Positions 54,526 to 62,977 of a stretch of 64,000 bases of DNA are shown piece by piece; the stretch's first letter is position 1, and every line of letters begins with the position of its first letter. Made by a program: the position numbers and the translations under genes. Under the pieces are notes generated by a model, which worked only from the letters and a program-made list of their open reading frames with translations, was not told the DNA's origin and searched no databases. The stretch is from Pseudomonas mendocina (lineage in GTDB: Bacteria; Pseudomonadota; Gammaproteobacteria; Pseudomonadales; Pseudomonadaceae): positions 434,001-498,000 of the forward strand of contig NZ_CP027657.1 of assembly GCF_003008615.1 (NCBI RefSeq). Reading direction: 5' to 3'.

Positions 54526-57174
54526 TTAATCGTCAGTCCCTACTTCTAACTCAGCCTCTGGAGCAAGAAGCTGCTTCGCCCGCAGCTCCGCGACTACAAG
54601 GCTGGATAACTGAAGCAGCTGCACATTAGGTTGGTTACGAACCCACTCCTTAACTTGCTCTGGCGTCAACGACGAATCGGTTATCAATGAAGCAATTACA
54701 GAGGCAGTAATCCGTGAAAGACCAAGCTCAACCAGCGAGCGTCCAGTTTCGGTAGATATGCCTAGCTCTAATGCTAGGGAGAAATCGTAGACTTGACCAA
54801 TAAGATCACTCCGCCCTGACTCCAACAACACAAAACGAAGTAGGTCTACGTATGCCTTTGCCCATTGGACTAACTTAAAGCGAATTGTCTGTTCGACCAA
54901 ACTAAACATGTTTCTAATCGCAGCATCAATTATAGCTTGTTTGCGATTTCTTTTAGAGGCGTCGGATGCTTTCTTTAGGTGATACTTAACCGACTCTCTG
55001 ACCAACTGTGTAAGTGGCTCGCCTCTCATCCAGCTTAAAGCTGTAACGGTTACATGATTAACAAATCCGCGAGCTCTTTGGCCTTCATCTCCTGATAGAG
55101 TCACACCTCCTAAATGCTTGTATAAACGGCGGATTATGCCATTGTAAACCTTGTATGAGTCAGAGGAGGGATTAACTGGAATCAGCTTCTCAAATTCTCC
55201 TTTTTTCACTCCTTGACGTAATCGCTGCAGCAGGCTTGTCAATGCTGTAGGGTCGATCATCCAGCTGCTTGCAAGCACCTGCTCTGGCAAGCCGAGCTCT
55301 GACAATGCCCTCTCAGCAGAATTTTTAAGTGTTATTTTCTGTGCATCAGTGAGCTGGAGATTGGGGCGTCCTAGAAGTGTACCAAGACTTCCTTGGGCGG
55401 AACGAAATAGCACTAGTCCTGCCGCAGCAGTTATTCGTTCGTCAGTGCTTAGTCGATTTAATCCGTCTTGCGCCTTAGTTGCTGCAAATTCAAGAACTTT
55501 AACTACCGATTCAAAATCATCTTCTATAGCTTGTTTGAAAGCAACCTTTACTGCAAATGGTTTTCGCTCTGTAAGCGGCTGGGATTCCCAATTCTCATAA
55601 TTAACCAAGAAGACATTACCAACAACCTCTTCTCCGAGTCTACCTGCACGTCCTGCGAAGTTCCAAAGTGCCGCTTCATCAAGAGACTCACCTTTATTTC
55701 CTCTTGTAGGTGTATCGATGAAAACATTTCGAGCAGGCAGATTAACGCCTTGGAATAAAGTTGTCGTACAGCAAAGGTAATCCAGATCTTCTTTTCGAAA
55801 CGTGTCCTCAATACCTTCGCGCAGTAAGCTGGGCATGCTGCCGTAGTGGAAAGCAACGCCCTTCAGTACATAATCTGCCAGGGAGTAATCTTTATGGATA
55901 TGTTGCTTGATGAATTTTGATAACTCTCGCAGCGCTTCTGTAGTTTTAGACTCGCGATTGAAAGCAATAAGGCCCGCTACTGCCTCAGCGTTAGCTGCTC
56001 CTGTGGCATAGACCAACGACCGGCCTGACACTCCAAATTCTTGGGCTACTGCTGCAAGCTTAGCATCTTCCTTTAATGCAAAGCCGCGCTTAAAAACATA
56101 GGAACCAATAGCTTCAAGTTTTTTGGGTGTGACTAGCTCCAGCTCAACGAGATTTTCATTTTGCATCGAGAAACGAACATTAATTCGGTTCTGAACCACA
56201 GGAGATAGTGACGTTTCCTTAATTTCCATTTCAGGTAAACCAACGCTATCTCCTATAAGCTGAAACCCGCTTGCGCCTGGAGCTAAAAATAGGAAGCGAG
56301 CATTGTGGTTGGATATTTTTATCTTCTCTAGCACATCCTGCAATATCATGCCGCGACTGTCATCCCCCATAGCCTGGGCTTCATCCACAACTACTAGATT
56401 AATAATCCCAGAGAGATCCACGACTGAAAGTAACAACTGAACTCTTTCTTGAGTGAGGACATAAATTTGTTTTGGGCGCCTTGAGGGATCAAGAACCGGA
56501 ATGGTCGTAATTCGAAGCTCCGAGGAAATTGGAGACAAACGCTTTTCTAGTTTTACTTGTATCTCCGTCAGTAGCGCTCTGGTTGGTGCTATGTACAAAG
56601 CGGTAAAGCTGGCTTCCGCAATTGCTCGCTCGCACAAGTGCTCAAGGACTACGTATGATTTTCCTGCGGAGGTAGGCGCTGATATCGCTGCTGCAATGCT
56701 GGATTTTAAGCTATCCCAAACATCCAACTGGAACTCGGTTAGGGAGACTCTCTTACCCGCCATCTCAACAGTGTTGATTTCTTCAAGCAGATGTCGTCGC
56801 ACATACGCTTGGAAACTTTGGGCAATGGCGTTCGCCTGTTCAAGCTTGTTCAGGCCAGGAAAATTCCCCAAATCTGACATCACATGTACTACAGCCTGAT
56901 GCACTGCTTCATCATCAGAAGCAAGTGAGGAAAAGACTGCAATTTGCTGGGCTAGGTCACGACTTTGCTCATCGCTGGCCTGAGCAAAAATGCTAGCGGA
57001 GCTAAGAAGTCTGGCTACAGTCGCGCCCTCTAGCTCGGGGCCCTTTACTTCCGCAACTTTAGCGGCTGCAGAAAGTGTTGAACGAATGCCTACTGCTCTA
57101 AGCTCAGCCAAGTCAGTCCAGAATGCTTCTTCCCGACGAATATCTCGTGCTACTTCAGTCGCAAATGTGTTCAT
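54526..57174 (-). CDS. hamB: Hachiman defence helicase HamB
   Basis: 882-residue SF2 (Ski2-like) helicase. Walker A APTSAGKS (166-173), PTRALL (197-202), DEAQ box (264-267), TTTLFQGVNLPARNVFID and NFAGRAGRLGEE (motif VI). Helical N-terminus of about 140 residues, long C-terminal helical region. Paired with a DUF1837 (HamA) gene whose 3' end overlaps it by 20 bp. In Hachiman systems HamB senses damaged or phage DNA and unleashes HamA. Codon use and AT content differ from the core genome. Confidence 0.92.
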   Translation of the reverse strand: MNTFATEVARDIRREEAFWTDLAELRAVGIRSTLSAAAKVAEVKGPELEGATVARLLSSASIFAQASDEQSRDLAQQIAVFSSLASDDEAVHQAVVHVMSDLGNFPGLNKLEQANAIAQSFQAYVRRHLLEEINTVEMAGKRVSLTEFQLDVWDSLKSSIAAAISAPTSAGKSYVVLEHLCERAIAEASFTALYIAPTRALLTEIQVKLEKRLSPISSELRITTIPVLDPSRRPKQIYVLTQERVQLLLSVVDLSGIINLVVVDEAQAMGDDSRGMILQDVLEKIKISNHNARFLFLAPGASGFQLIGDSVGLPEMEIKETSLSPVVQNRINVRFSMQNENLVELELVTPKKLEAIGSYVFKRGFALKEDAKLAAVAQEFGVSGRSLVYATGAANAEAVAGLIAFNRESKTTEALRELSKFIKQHIHKDYSLADYVLKGVAFHYGSMPSLLREGIEDTFRKEDLDYLCCTTTLFQGVNLPARNVFIDTPTRGNKGESLDEAALWNFAGRAGRLGEEVVGNVFLVNYENWESQPLTERKPFAVKVAFKQAIEDDFESVVKVLEFAATKAQDGLNRLSTDERITAAAGLVLFRSAQGSLGTLLGRPNLQLTDAQKITLKNSAERALSELGLPEQVLASSWMIDPTALTSLLQRLRQGVKKGEFEKLIPVNPSSDSYKVYNGIIRRLYKHLGGVTLSGDEGQRARGFVNHVTVTALSWMRGEPLTQLVRESVKYHLKKASDASKRNRKQAIIDAAIRNMFSLVEQTIRFKLVQWAKAYVDLLRFVLLESGRSDLIGQVYDFSLALELGISTETGRSLVELGLSRITASVIASLITDSSLTPEQVKEWVRNQPNVQLLQLSSLVVAELRAKQLLAPEAELEVGTDD

Positions 57175-58135
57175 TGTTCAGCTCGGCGAATATTCGTTTC
57201 AACTCATAGACATCAGGCACGGCAACCAAGAAGACTATGCATCCACCAAGATCCAAACTCTTAGCCGCTGCTTGATTGGTTAGATTTTTTTGGAATCTAG
57301 GGTGCTTGGCCACATATTGAGACTCGAAGTGATCTTCGTGAATTGTGATGGGCTGTTCAGCATCTCGCTTTAGCTTCTCACTGTAAGCCTCTTCGCTAAA
57401 GACGAGGCTGCCAACATGTATATCTCTGCGCTTGAGATGGTTTCCGCTCCCTGAATAGACATTGAAGAAAGATTTAGCGGCTTCGCGCTGCTCCCCTTGT
57501 AGAGCCTCAAGGTTTGATAGATCGCTTACAAGGCGGAGCTCGTTCAGTCGCCTACCCCGATCAGCTTGGAATTCCGATACTGAATCGACCATCTCACGAG
57601 ACGCATCCGCTGCGCTTGGAGTTATTTTTGACTCTAATAAAAAGAATGTTACGGTACCATCATCGTTTGCTCTAGCATGTAGTCCATCAGCGCCATGGAT
57701 GGGCATTTCTGAGGATGTTTTTAGCGCCATCTTAGCGCCTACTTGACCGGCACGGAGGAAGTGAACAGCAATCACATAGGAGATCAGCTCCCCAATCTCC
57801 CCATAACGGCTAGAGTTTTCCTTACTGTATTTGACCAACAAACGGATTGCTTCGCGCCTCAATCTAGATGAAGCAGCCATGCTGCCGCCCGTATTAGATT
57901 TAGCACCTTGAGCATTTGCTTGCTGGCGCTTCGTCAAAGGTATCGCATAGTCAACGAGATGGTCAGATAAGAGCTCCACAAACTCATTAGTCTGCGCCTC
58001 GTGTTCTCGAAATCGAACAAATAGCATTCGCGGCTGTTTGAGCAGTGGCGAAGCAGAAACTTCCTTGAGGACATTTTCCAGTCCGTCAATCGGCTCAAGC
58101 AATGCATCGAAATAGTTCTCTACGTTTGCTGTCAC
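57155..58135 (-). CDS. hamA: Hachiman defence nuclease HamA (DUF1837)
   Basis: 326 residues, the DUF1837/HamA family. The nuclease-like core shows GEIGE (112-116), HGADG with Asp150, and LLESK with Glu168 and Lys170, a PD-(D/E)XK arrangement; RFQKNLTNQAAAK and the hydrophobic LDLGGCIVFLVAVPD are at the C-terminus. In studied systems HamA with HamB forms a complex that degrades DNA in infected cells. First gene of the pair. The 58136-58300 region upstream is very AT-rich and should hold the promoter. Confidence 0.9.
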   Translation of the reverse strand: MTANVENYFDALLEPIDGLENVLKEVSASPLLKQPRMLFVRFREHEAQTNEFVELLSDHLVDYAIPLTKRQQANAQGAKSNTGGSMAASSRLRREAIRLLVKYSKENSSRYGEIGELISYVIAVHFLRAGQVGAKMALKTSSEMPIHGADGLHARANDDGTVTFFLLESKITPSAADASREMVDSVSEFQADRGRRLNELRLVSDLSNLEALQGEQREAAKSFFNVYSGSGNHLKRRDIHVGSLVFSEEAYSEKLKRDAEQPITIHEDHFESQYVAKHPRFQKNLTNQAAAKSLDLGGCIVFLVAVPDVYELKRIFAELNNEHICD

Positions 58136-58560
58136 TAAAAGTCCCTGTATTTTTCAGTATAGCAATGAACGAAAGATTACCATTCTATAGAAATAGGCTC
58201 TCATTTAAATTGATATTCCACCTATAGAACACAATATAAATACATTAACGATTTATTAGTGGATAACCGTGGCCTAATCAGGATAGTAGCCTAGTGATAT
58301 CGCCATAGCTAGTCATTACAGTATGGCTTTTTCAGGGCGCATGTGTATGAGAATGCGGTGATTAGCCCCATAGGGAAATTCACTCCGGGGAGAAATCCTA
58401 TCCAAGAACTACCATGCCGACTGGCCGCTCCTGGCCGATAGTTGCCACTCCACACCTTGCCCTGTCTTCCACCCCGCGCTACAGTCCGCCCCGTCACGGT
58501 CAATCCCGTGACCGGGTGTGGTAACCCGTTTTGTCCGGGCGCGGTAGCGCCATAGTCGAG
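58136..58560. other. Intergenic region between hamA and the P4-like leader
   Basis: 58136-58300 is AT-rich, likely hamA promoter. 58400-58560 is GC-rich and carries GTGACCGGGTGTGGTAACCC, whose GTGGTAA (58518-58524) can pair with the C4-like RNA downstream. No gene seen. Confidence 0.5.
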
Positions 58561-58590
58561 AGCAGGCGCTTTTTTTGTGCCTGCTGTTTT
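58561..58590 (+). terminator. Terminator or attenuator hairpin in P4-like leader
   Basis: AGCAGGC (58561-58567) pairs with GCCTGCT (58579-58585) around a T-rich loop, followed by GTTTT. It lies between the GTGGTAA site and the C4-like RNA. Confidence 0.65.
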
Positions 58591-58603
58591 CTCGTGCATT
58601 TAT

Positions 58604-58678
58604 GGCGGGCCGTGTGAGGCAGGCTTCGGCCTGGCCGGTTCCCTCGGACGCCGGTTTACCACCCTTGCACGGTCCGCC
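58604..58678 (+). ncRNA. C4-type antisense RNA candidate
   Basis: A 75-nt segment with an 11-bp closing stem (GGCGGGCCGTG at 58604 with CACGGTCCGCC at 58668, one G-U pair), a hairpin AGGC-TTCG-GCCT (58621-58632) and a second hairpin CCGG-TCC-CTC-GGA-CCGG (58635-58654). The unpaired TTACCAC (58656-58662) is complementary to GTGGTAA at 58518-58524 and 58689-58695, flanking on both sides. The layout resembles the C4 antisense RNA of P1/P4-like phages; its plus frame (MAGRVRQASAW) also resembles the Ash proteins overlapping such loci. Assignment from memory. Confidence 0.6.
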
Positions 58679-58818
58679 TCCATTCCGTGTGGTAACGGGT
58701 GGAACGCGGCTCCTTAAACGTTCGAGGAGCATAAGGAAAATGCACTATCCCCCTTTTACCCAAGGGCTCCGCCCTGGGCTGCTGGCTGTTGTGCCGACTT
58801 CCGCTGTGGAGGTGTTGC

Positions 58819-59061
58819 ATGACCAAGTCTGAATCCGTCGTTATCCCCTTCCCTACGCCACGCAATCCCTTGCACAGCTTTGTCGCGGACGAGTGTCCGT
58901 TGCAGGCAGCAGCCGAGTATCGGGCGGCATTGTTGGCCAAACTATTGCGGCGAATGCCGGAACCTGAGTTGGCCAATAGCACCAGTGCGCTGCTGAGCGA
59001 GTTGATCGTGCTCTACCGCCGAGCCATCGCTCAGGCATCCGGGAGGGCAGCCCATGATTGA
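58819..59061 (+). CDS. Small protein of P4-like element, 80 aa
   Basis: MTKSESVVIPFPTPRNPLHS, then ECPLQAAAEYRAALLAKLLR and LSELIVLYRRAIAQASG. Helical, no family recognised, but the type is common directly after C4/Ash-like leaders in Pseudomonas islands. GGAGG is seven bases from the ATG. Overlaps the next gene by 8 bp. Confidence 0.75.
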   Translation: MTKSESVVIPFPTPRNPLHSFVADECPLQAAAEYRAALLAKLLRRMPEPELANSTSALLSELIVLYRRAIAQASGRAAHD

Positions 59062-59356
59062 ACTGCAAAGGCACCTCACCCACCTGCCCGCCCATGACGG
59101 GCAACCGTCTGCCAACTTCGGCTGGAACGCAGATTGCCAGGCGAGCTTCGGCCACGGCGTGCAAACCGCTCAGGCCTGGCTGGACGACGCCAACAGCGGC
59201 TGGCTATGGGCCAATCTGTTGCTGGAGCGCCAGCTGTATCCGCCGGGTGCTCAGCGCCATGCCTTCGAGCTGGGCTTTCTCAGCCGCATCCACCAACGCT
59301 TGTGCTCACCGTTGGGCGGCGGGCATCAGGCCTTACGGACGGAATTGCGCTTGTGA
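59054..59356 (+). CDS. Small protein of P4-like element, 100 aa
   Basis: MIELQRHLTHLPAHDGQPSA, then FGHGVQTAQAWLDDANSGWLWANLLLERQLYPPGAQRHAFELGFLSRI. Translationally coupled to the preceding gene (GGGAGG in its 3' end). Function unknown; the two form a small accessory operon ended by the hairpin at 59362. Confidence 0.75.
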   Translation: MIELQRHLTHLPAHDGQPSANFGWNADCQASFGHGVQTAQAWLDDANSGWLWANLLLERQLYPPGAQRHAFELGFLSRIHQRLCSPLGGGHQALRTELRL

Positions 59357-59361
59357 CGACA

Positions 59362-59385
59362 GAGGCGAGGGCATGCCCTCGCCTC
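59362..59385 (+). terminator. Perfect palindrome after the small-gene pair
   Basis: GAGGCGAGGGC-AT-GCCCTCGCCTC, 11-bp stem, followed by TTCG. Probable transcript end. Confidence 0.7.
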
Positions 59386-59563
59386 TTCGCAGCAGCAAGC
59401 TACGCTGGTAGAACCAGGCGGGAATTGCGCTCGAACACAGCCATGCTGCTGGCTGGCAGGCCATGCGAGCGTCCAATAATCGAACATAACTTTCCCGTGA
59501 ACCGGCTAATTGATTAGCAAGCTAAGATTATAATGGGGCGACTCAAACAGCGAGATACTTGCC

Positions 59564-61981
59564 ATGAAGAAACAACCGCAGGCCTCCGGCCTCAGCAGGT
59601 TCATCCTGATCGGTCTGGGCGCCGTCATTGCCCTGCTCGGCCTCGCCCTGGCCGCTGGTGGCGTTCGTCTGATCGGCCTAGGCGGCAGCGCGTATTTCCT
59701 TATCGGCGGCCTGGCCATGACCCTCTCTGGTCTGCTGATTGCCCTGCGCAAACCGGTCGGCGCCTGGCTGTTCGCCGCCTTCCTCATCGGCACCGCCGTG
59801 TGGGCCGTCCTCGACACGGATCGCAGCTTCTGGCCGATGTTCTCGCGCCTGTTCATGTTCAGCGTGATCGGCCTGGTAGTGGCACTGGTCTACCCGACGC
59901 TGGTGCGCGCTGCCGGTGGTAACGCCGGGCGCGGCGCCTATGGCGTGGCCGGGGTAATGGCGATTGCCCTGGCCTGGGCAGTGGGCAACATGTTCGTTCC
60001 CCACCCCAGCGTGGCGGACACCGGCAACGGCCCAGGCCTGACTCCGGTTGACCCAGCCCACGCGCAAAAGGACTGGGCGCACTACGGCAATACCGAGGGT
60101 GGCAGCCGCTTCGCCGCACTGGATCAGATCAACCGTGGCAACGTCGACCAGTTGCAGGTCGCCTGGACTTACCGCACTGGCGATGTCGCCCAGAGCGACG
60201 GCAACGGTGCCGAAGACCAGCTCACGCCGCTGCAGATCGGCGACAAGGTGTTTATCTGCACCCCGCACAACAACCTGATCGCGCTGGATGCCGATACCGG
60301 CAAGGAACTCTGGAAGAACGAGATCAACGCGCAGTCCAAGGTCTGGCAGCGCTGCCGTGGCCTGGCCTACTTCGACGCCACTCAGCCGGTCGCCCAGCCG
60401 AGCCAGCCGGACAGCTCGCCGGTGATCGCCGTCAACGTGCCGGCCGGCGCCAACTGCCAGCGTCGCCTGCTGACCAACACCATCGATGCCCGCCTGATCG
60501 CGGTCGATGCCGACACCGGCGAGTTCTGCCAGGGCTTCGGCGACAACGGCCAGGTCGACCTCAAGGCCGGCCTCGGTGACGTGCCGGACTCCTACTACCA
60601 GCTCTCCTCGGCGCCGCTGATGGCCGGCACCACCGTGGTGGTCGGCGGCCGCGTAGCGGACAACGTGCAGACCGACATGCCCGGCGGCGTGATCCGTGGT
60701 TTCGACGTCATCACCGGCGCCATGCGCTGGGCCTTCGACCCGGGCAACCCCGAAGACAAACAGGCGCCGGCCGACGGCAGCACCTATGTGCGCAGCACCC
60801 CCAATAGCTGGGCGCCGATGTCCTACGATGCGGCGATGAACACGGTGTTCCTGCCCATGGGCAGCTCCTCCACCGACCTCTACGGGGCCGAGCGCACCGA
60901 GCTGAACCACAAGTACGGCGCCTCGGTGCTGGCCGTCGACGCCAGCACTGGCGCCGAGAAGTGGGTCTACCAGACCGTGCACAACGACCTCTGGGACTTC
61001 GACCTGCCGATGCAGCCAAGCCTGATCGACTTCACCAAGAGCGACGGCCAGAGCGTTCCCGCGCTGGTGATCGGCACCAAGGCCGGGCAGATCTACGTGC
61101 TCGACCGCGCCACCGGCAAGCCGCTGACCAAGGTCGAGGAAGTCCCGGTCAAGTCTGCCGGCATCCCCAACGAGCAGTACTCGCTGACCCAGCCAAAATC
61201 CGTAGGCATGCCGCAGATCGGCGCACAGACCCTGACCGAGTCGGACATGTGGGGCGCCACGCCGTATGACCAGATGCTGTGCCGTATCAACTTCAAGCAG
61301 ATGCGCTACGACGGCCTCTATACCGCTCCTGGCACCGACCTGTCGCTGAGCTTCCCGGGTTCGCTGGGTGGCATGAACTGGGGCAGCCTGTCCACCGACC
61401 CGGTGCACGGCTTCATCTTCGTCAATGACATGCGCCTGGGCCTATGGATTCAGATGCAGCCGCAGCAGAAAGACGCCAAGACCGCTGGCGGCGGTGAAGC
61501 ACTGAACACCGGCATGGGCGCGGTGCCGCTCAAGGGCACGCCGTATGCGGTGAACAAGAACCGCTTCCTCTCGGTGGCCGGCATCCCCTGCCAGGCGCCG
61601 CCCTACGGCACCCTGACCGCCATCGACATGAAGACCCAGCAGATTGCCTGGCAAGTACCGGTCGGCACCGTCGAGGACACCGGCCCGCTGGGCATCCGCA
61701 TGCATCTGCCGATCCCCATCGGCCTGCCGACCCTTGGTGGCACGCTGTCGACCCAGGGCGGCCTGGTGTTCATCGCCGGCACCCAGGACTTCTACCTGCG
61801 CGCCTTCGACAGCAGCAACGGTGCGGAAATCTGGAAAGCTCGCCTGCCCGTCGGCAGCCAGGGCGGCCCGATGACCTACGTCTCGCCGAAAACCGGCAAG
61901 CAGTACGTCGTCATCACCGCAGGCGGAGCCCGCCAGTCGCCAGACCGCGGCGACTACGTGATGGCCTACGCCCTGCCCTGA
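59564..61981 (+). CDS. gcd: PQQ-dependent membrane-bound glucose dehydrogenase
   Basis: 805 residues. Five N-terminal TM helices (about 10-145) that bind ubiquinone, then the periplasmic PQQ beta-propeller: AHYGNTEGGSRFAALDQINR, ELWKNEINAQSKVWQRCRG, WVYQTVHNDLWDFDLPMQPS and GGPMTYVSPKTGKQYVVITA. Oxidises glucose to gluconolactone in the periplasm, the start of the direct oxidative route in Pseudomonas. Stand-alone gene after the accessory island; the upstream AT-rich AAGCTAAGATTATAATG is a likely promoter. Confidence 0.96.
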   Translation: MKKQPQASGLSRFILIGLGAVIALLGLALAAGGVRLIGLGGSAYFLIGGLAMTLSGLLIALRKPVGAWLFAAFLIGTAVWAVLDTDRSFWPMFSRLFMFSVIGLVVALVYPTLVRAAGGNAGRGAYGVAGVMAIALAWAVGNMFVPHPSVADTGNGPGLTPVDPAHAQKDWAHYGNTEGGSRFAALDQINRGNVDQLQVAWTYRTGDVAQSDGNGAEDQLTPLQIGDKVFICTPHNNLIALDADTGKELWKNEINAQSKVWQRCRGLAYFDATQPVAQPSQPDSSPVIAVNVPAGANCQRRLLTNTIDARLIAVDADTGEFCQGFGDNGQVDLKAGLGDVPDSYYQLSSAPLMAGTTVVVGGRVADNVQTDMPGGVIRGFDVITGAMRWAFDPGNPEDKQAPADGSTYVRSTPNSWAPMSYDAAMNTVFLPMGSSSTDLYGAERTELNHKYGASVLAVDASTGAEKWVYQTVHNDLWDFDLPMQPSLIDFTKSDGQSVPALVIGTKAGQIYVLDRATGKPLTKVEEVPVKSAGIPNEQYSLTQPKSVGMPQIGAQTLTESDMWGATPYDQMLCRINFKQMRYDGLYTAPGTDLSLSFPGSLGGMNWGSLSTDPVHGFIFVNDMRLGLWIQMQPQQKDAKTAGGGEALNTGMGAVPLKGTPYAVNKNRFLSVAGIPCQAPPYGTLTAIDMKTQQIAWQVPVGTVEDTGPLGIRMHLPIPIGLPTLGGTLSTQGGLVFIAGTQDFYLRAFDSSNGAEIWKARLPVGSQGGPMTYVSPKTGKQYVVITAGGARQSPDRGDYVMAYALP

Positions 61982-61987
61982 CGAAAA

Positions 61988-62007
61988 CGCCCGCCAAACG
62001 GCGGGCG
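61988..62007. terminator. Hairpin after gcd
   Basis: CGCCCGCC-AAAC-GGCGGGCG; the T-run is on the minus-strand side only (AAAA precedes it on plus). Transcript-end hairpin for gcd. Confidence 0.65.
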
Positions 62008-62049
62008 CTCCCTCCCCGGCGCGGTAACAGCTGTGCCGAATCAGGCAGA

Positions 62050-62223
62050 CGTAGGACGGATCGGAACGCCGACCACTCGTGGCGTTAGCGAACAGTCCAC
62101 CGATCCATGCCAAACCTGGCAACACGCGATCGCTCGAAATTCCATTGGCGTACTGCTTCGCGACGACTGCATGGATGCAGGAGGTAGAGCGACGCAGGAT
62201 GCTAAAGCCGAGTACGCCCTACG
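62050..62223. repeat. Interspersed repeat family 2, copy 2
   Basis: Inverse copy of 11316-11490 with the same landmarks (TTAGCGAACAGTCC, GCGTACTGCTTCGCGACGAC, GCATGGATGCAGGAG, AAAGCCGAGTACGCCCTACG) and moderate divergence in the middle. Confidence 0.75.
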
Positions 62224-62245
62224 CTCTAGCGGCCTCGCCCCAAAT

Positions 62246-62320
62246 CATCACCGCTCCCACCTGGGAGATCGCCAGATAGCCCGCCCCTGCCTTGAGCACC
62301 GTACCGCCCAACACCGAAGC
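62246..62320 (-). pseudogene. Fragment of an MFS transporter gene
   Basis: On the minus strand this reads ASVLGGTVLKAGAGYLAISQ, closely matching AALGGAVIKAGLGYPAISLA near the C-terminus of the MFS gene at 62978. Only about 25 codons remain, with no start or stop; a decayed paralogue or duplication scar. Confidence 0.65.
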
Positions 62321-62478
62321 CTGGCTGGGCACAACCTCGGCGGTTGCCATCATGCGATGGAGATGCCGCAAAAGTGGATCACTCATAAAGCCTTTAATTG
62401 GATCAATACCTTGATCCTCTTAGTTGTCTTAATGGGGCAACGCCTTACTGATTCCACATCCTCAAAGGGTATTGCTCC

Positions 62479-62928
62479 ATGAATCGTATTAACTGGTTTG
62501 AGGCATCAGCCGGTGCAGCTAAAGCACTGGGAGGTCTGCACCATTTCGTCACCACCGGAACAAACCTGCCGCCTCAACTCATCCATCTCGTGTTCTTGCG
62601 GGCGTCACAGATCAATGGATGCGCGCACTGCATCGATATCCATTCACGGGATCTGATCAAGGGAGGTATGTCAGTAGAAAAACTCGTGCTGGTGCCTGTC
62701 TGGCATGAGGCCGCGGATCTGTTTTCTGAGCAGGAACGCTCCGCTTTGGCCTGGACGGAAGAAGTGACCTTGGTCAGTGAGACGCATGTTTCCGACGCAG
62801 CTTATGCCGCAGTATCGTCCGCATTCACCCCGAAAGACCTGGTCGACCTTACGGCGGCTATCGCAGCCATGAACGCTTTCAACCGTATGGGCGTCAGCTT
62901 TCGCTTGAGTCCTGCTGCGAAGGCGTAA
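62479..62928 (+). CDS. Carboxymuconolactone decarboxylase-family protein, AhpD-like
   Basis: 149 residues. ASQINGCAHCIDIHSRDLIK (CxxC and His) is the AhpD-like redox motif; WHEAADLFSEQERSALAWTE is the standard helix after it. A peroxidase-type thiol enzyme is expected. Less GC-rich than gcd. Lies between an MFS fragment and a convergent MFS gene. Confidence 0.9.
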   Translation: MNRINWFEASAGAAKALGGLHHFVTTGTNLPPQLIHLVFLRASQINGCAHCIDIHSRDLIKGGMSVEKLVLVPVWHEAADLFSEQERSALAWTEEVTLVSETHVSDAAYAAVSSAFTPKDLVDLTAAIAAMNAFNRMGVSFRLSPAAKA

Positions 62929-62932
62929 ACCG

Positions 62933-62964
62933 AAAAGGGGTGGATCATTAATCCGCCCCTTTCC
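62933..62964. terminator. Bidirectional terminator between CMD and MFS genes
   Basis: AAAGGGG-T-GGAT ... ATCC-G-CCCCTTT, T/A-flanked stem serving the convergent genes. Confidence 0.75.
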
Positions 62965-62977
62965 AATTGCCGCTCTC

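Noticed and set aside
58309..58732. Minus-strand frames of about 100 codons across the leader region
   Set aside because: They run through the structured RNA segment and terminator hairpin; composition is explained by GC-rich palindromes.
59678..61408. 576-codon minus-strand frame within gcd
   Set aside because: Shadow of gcd, which has all PQQ dehydrogenase motifs.
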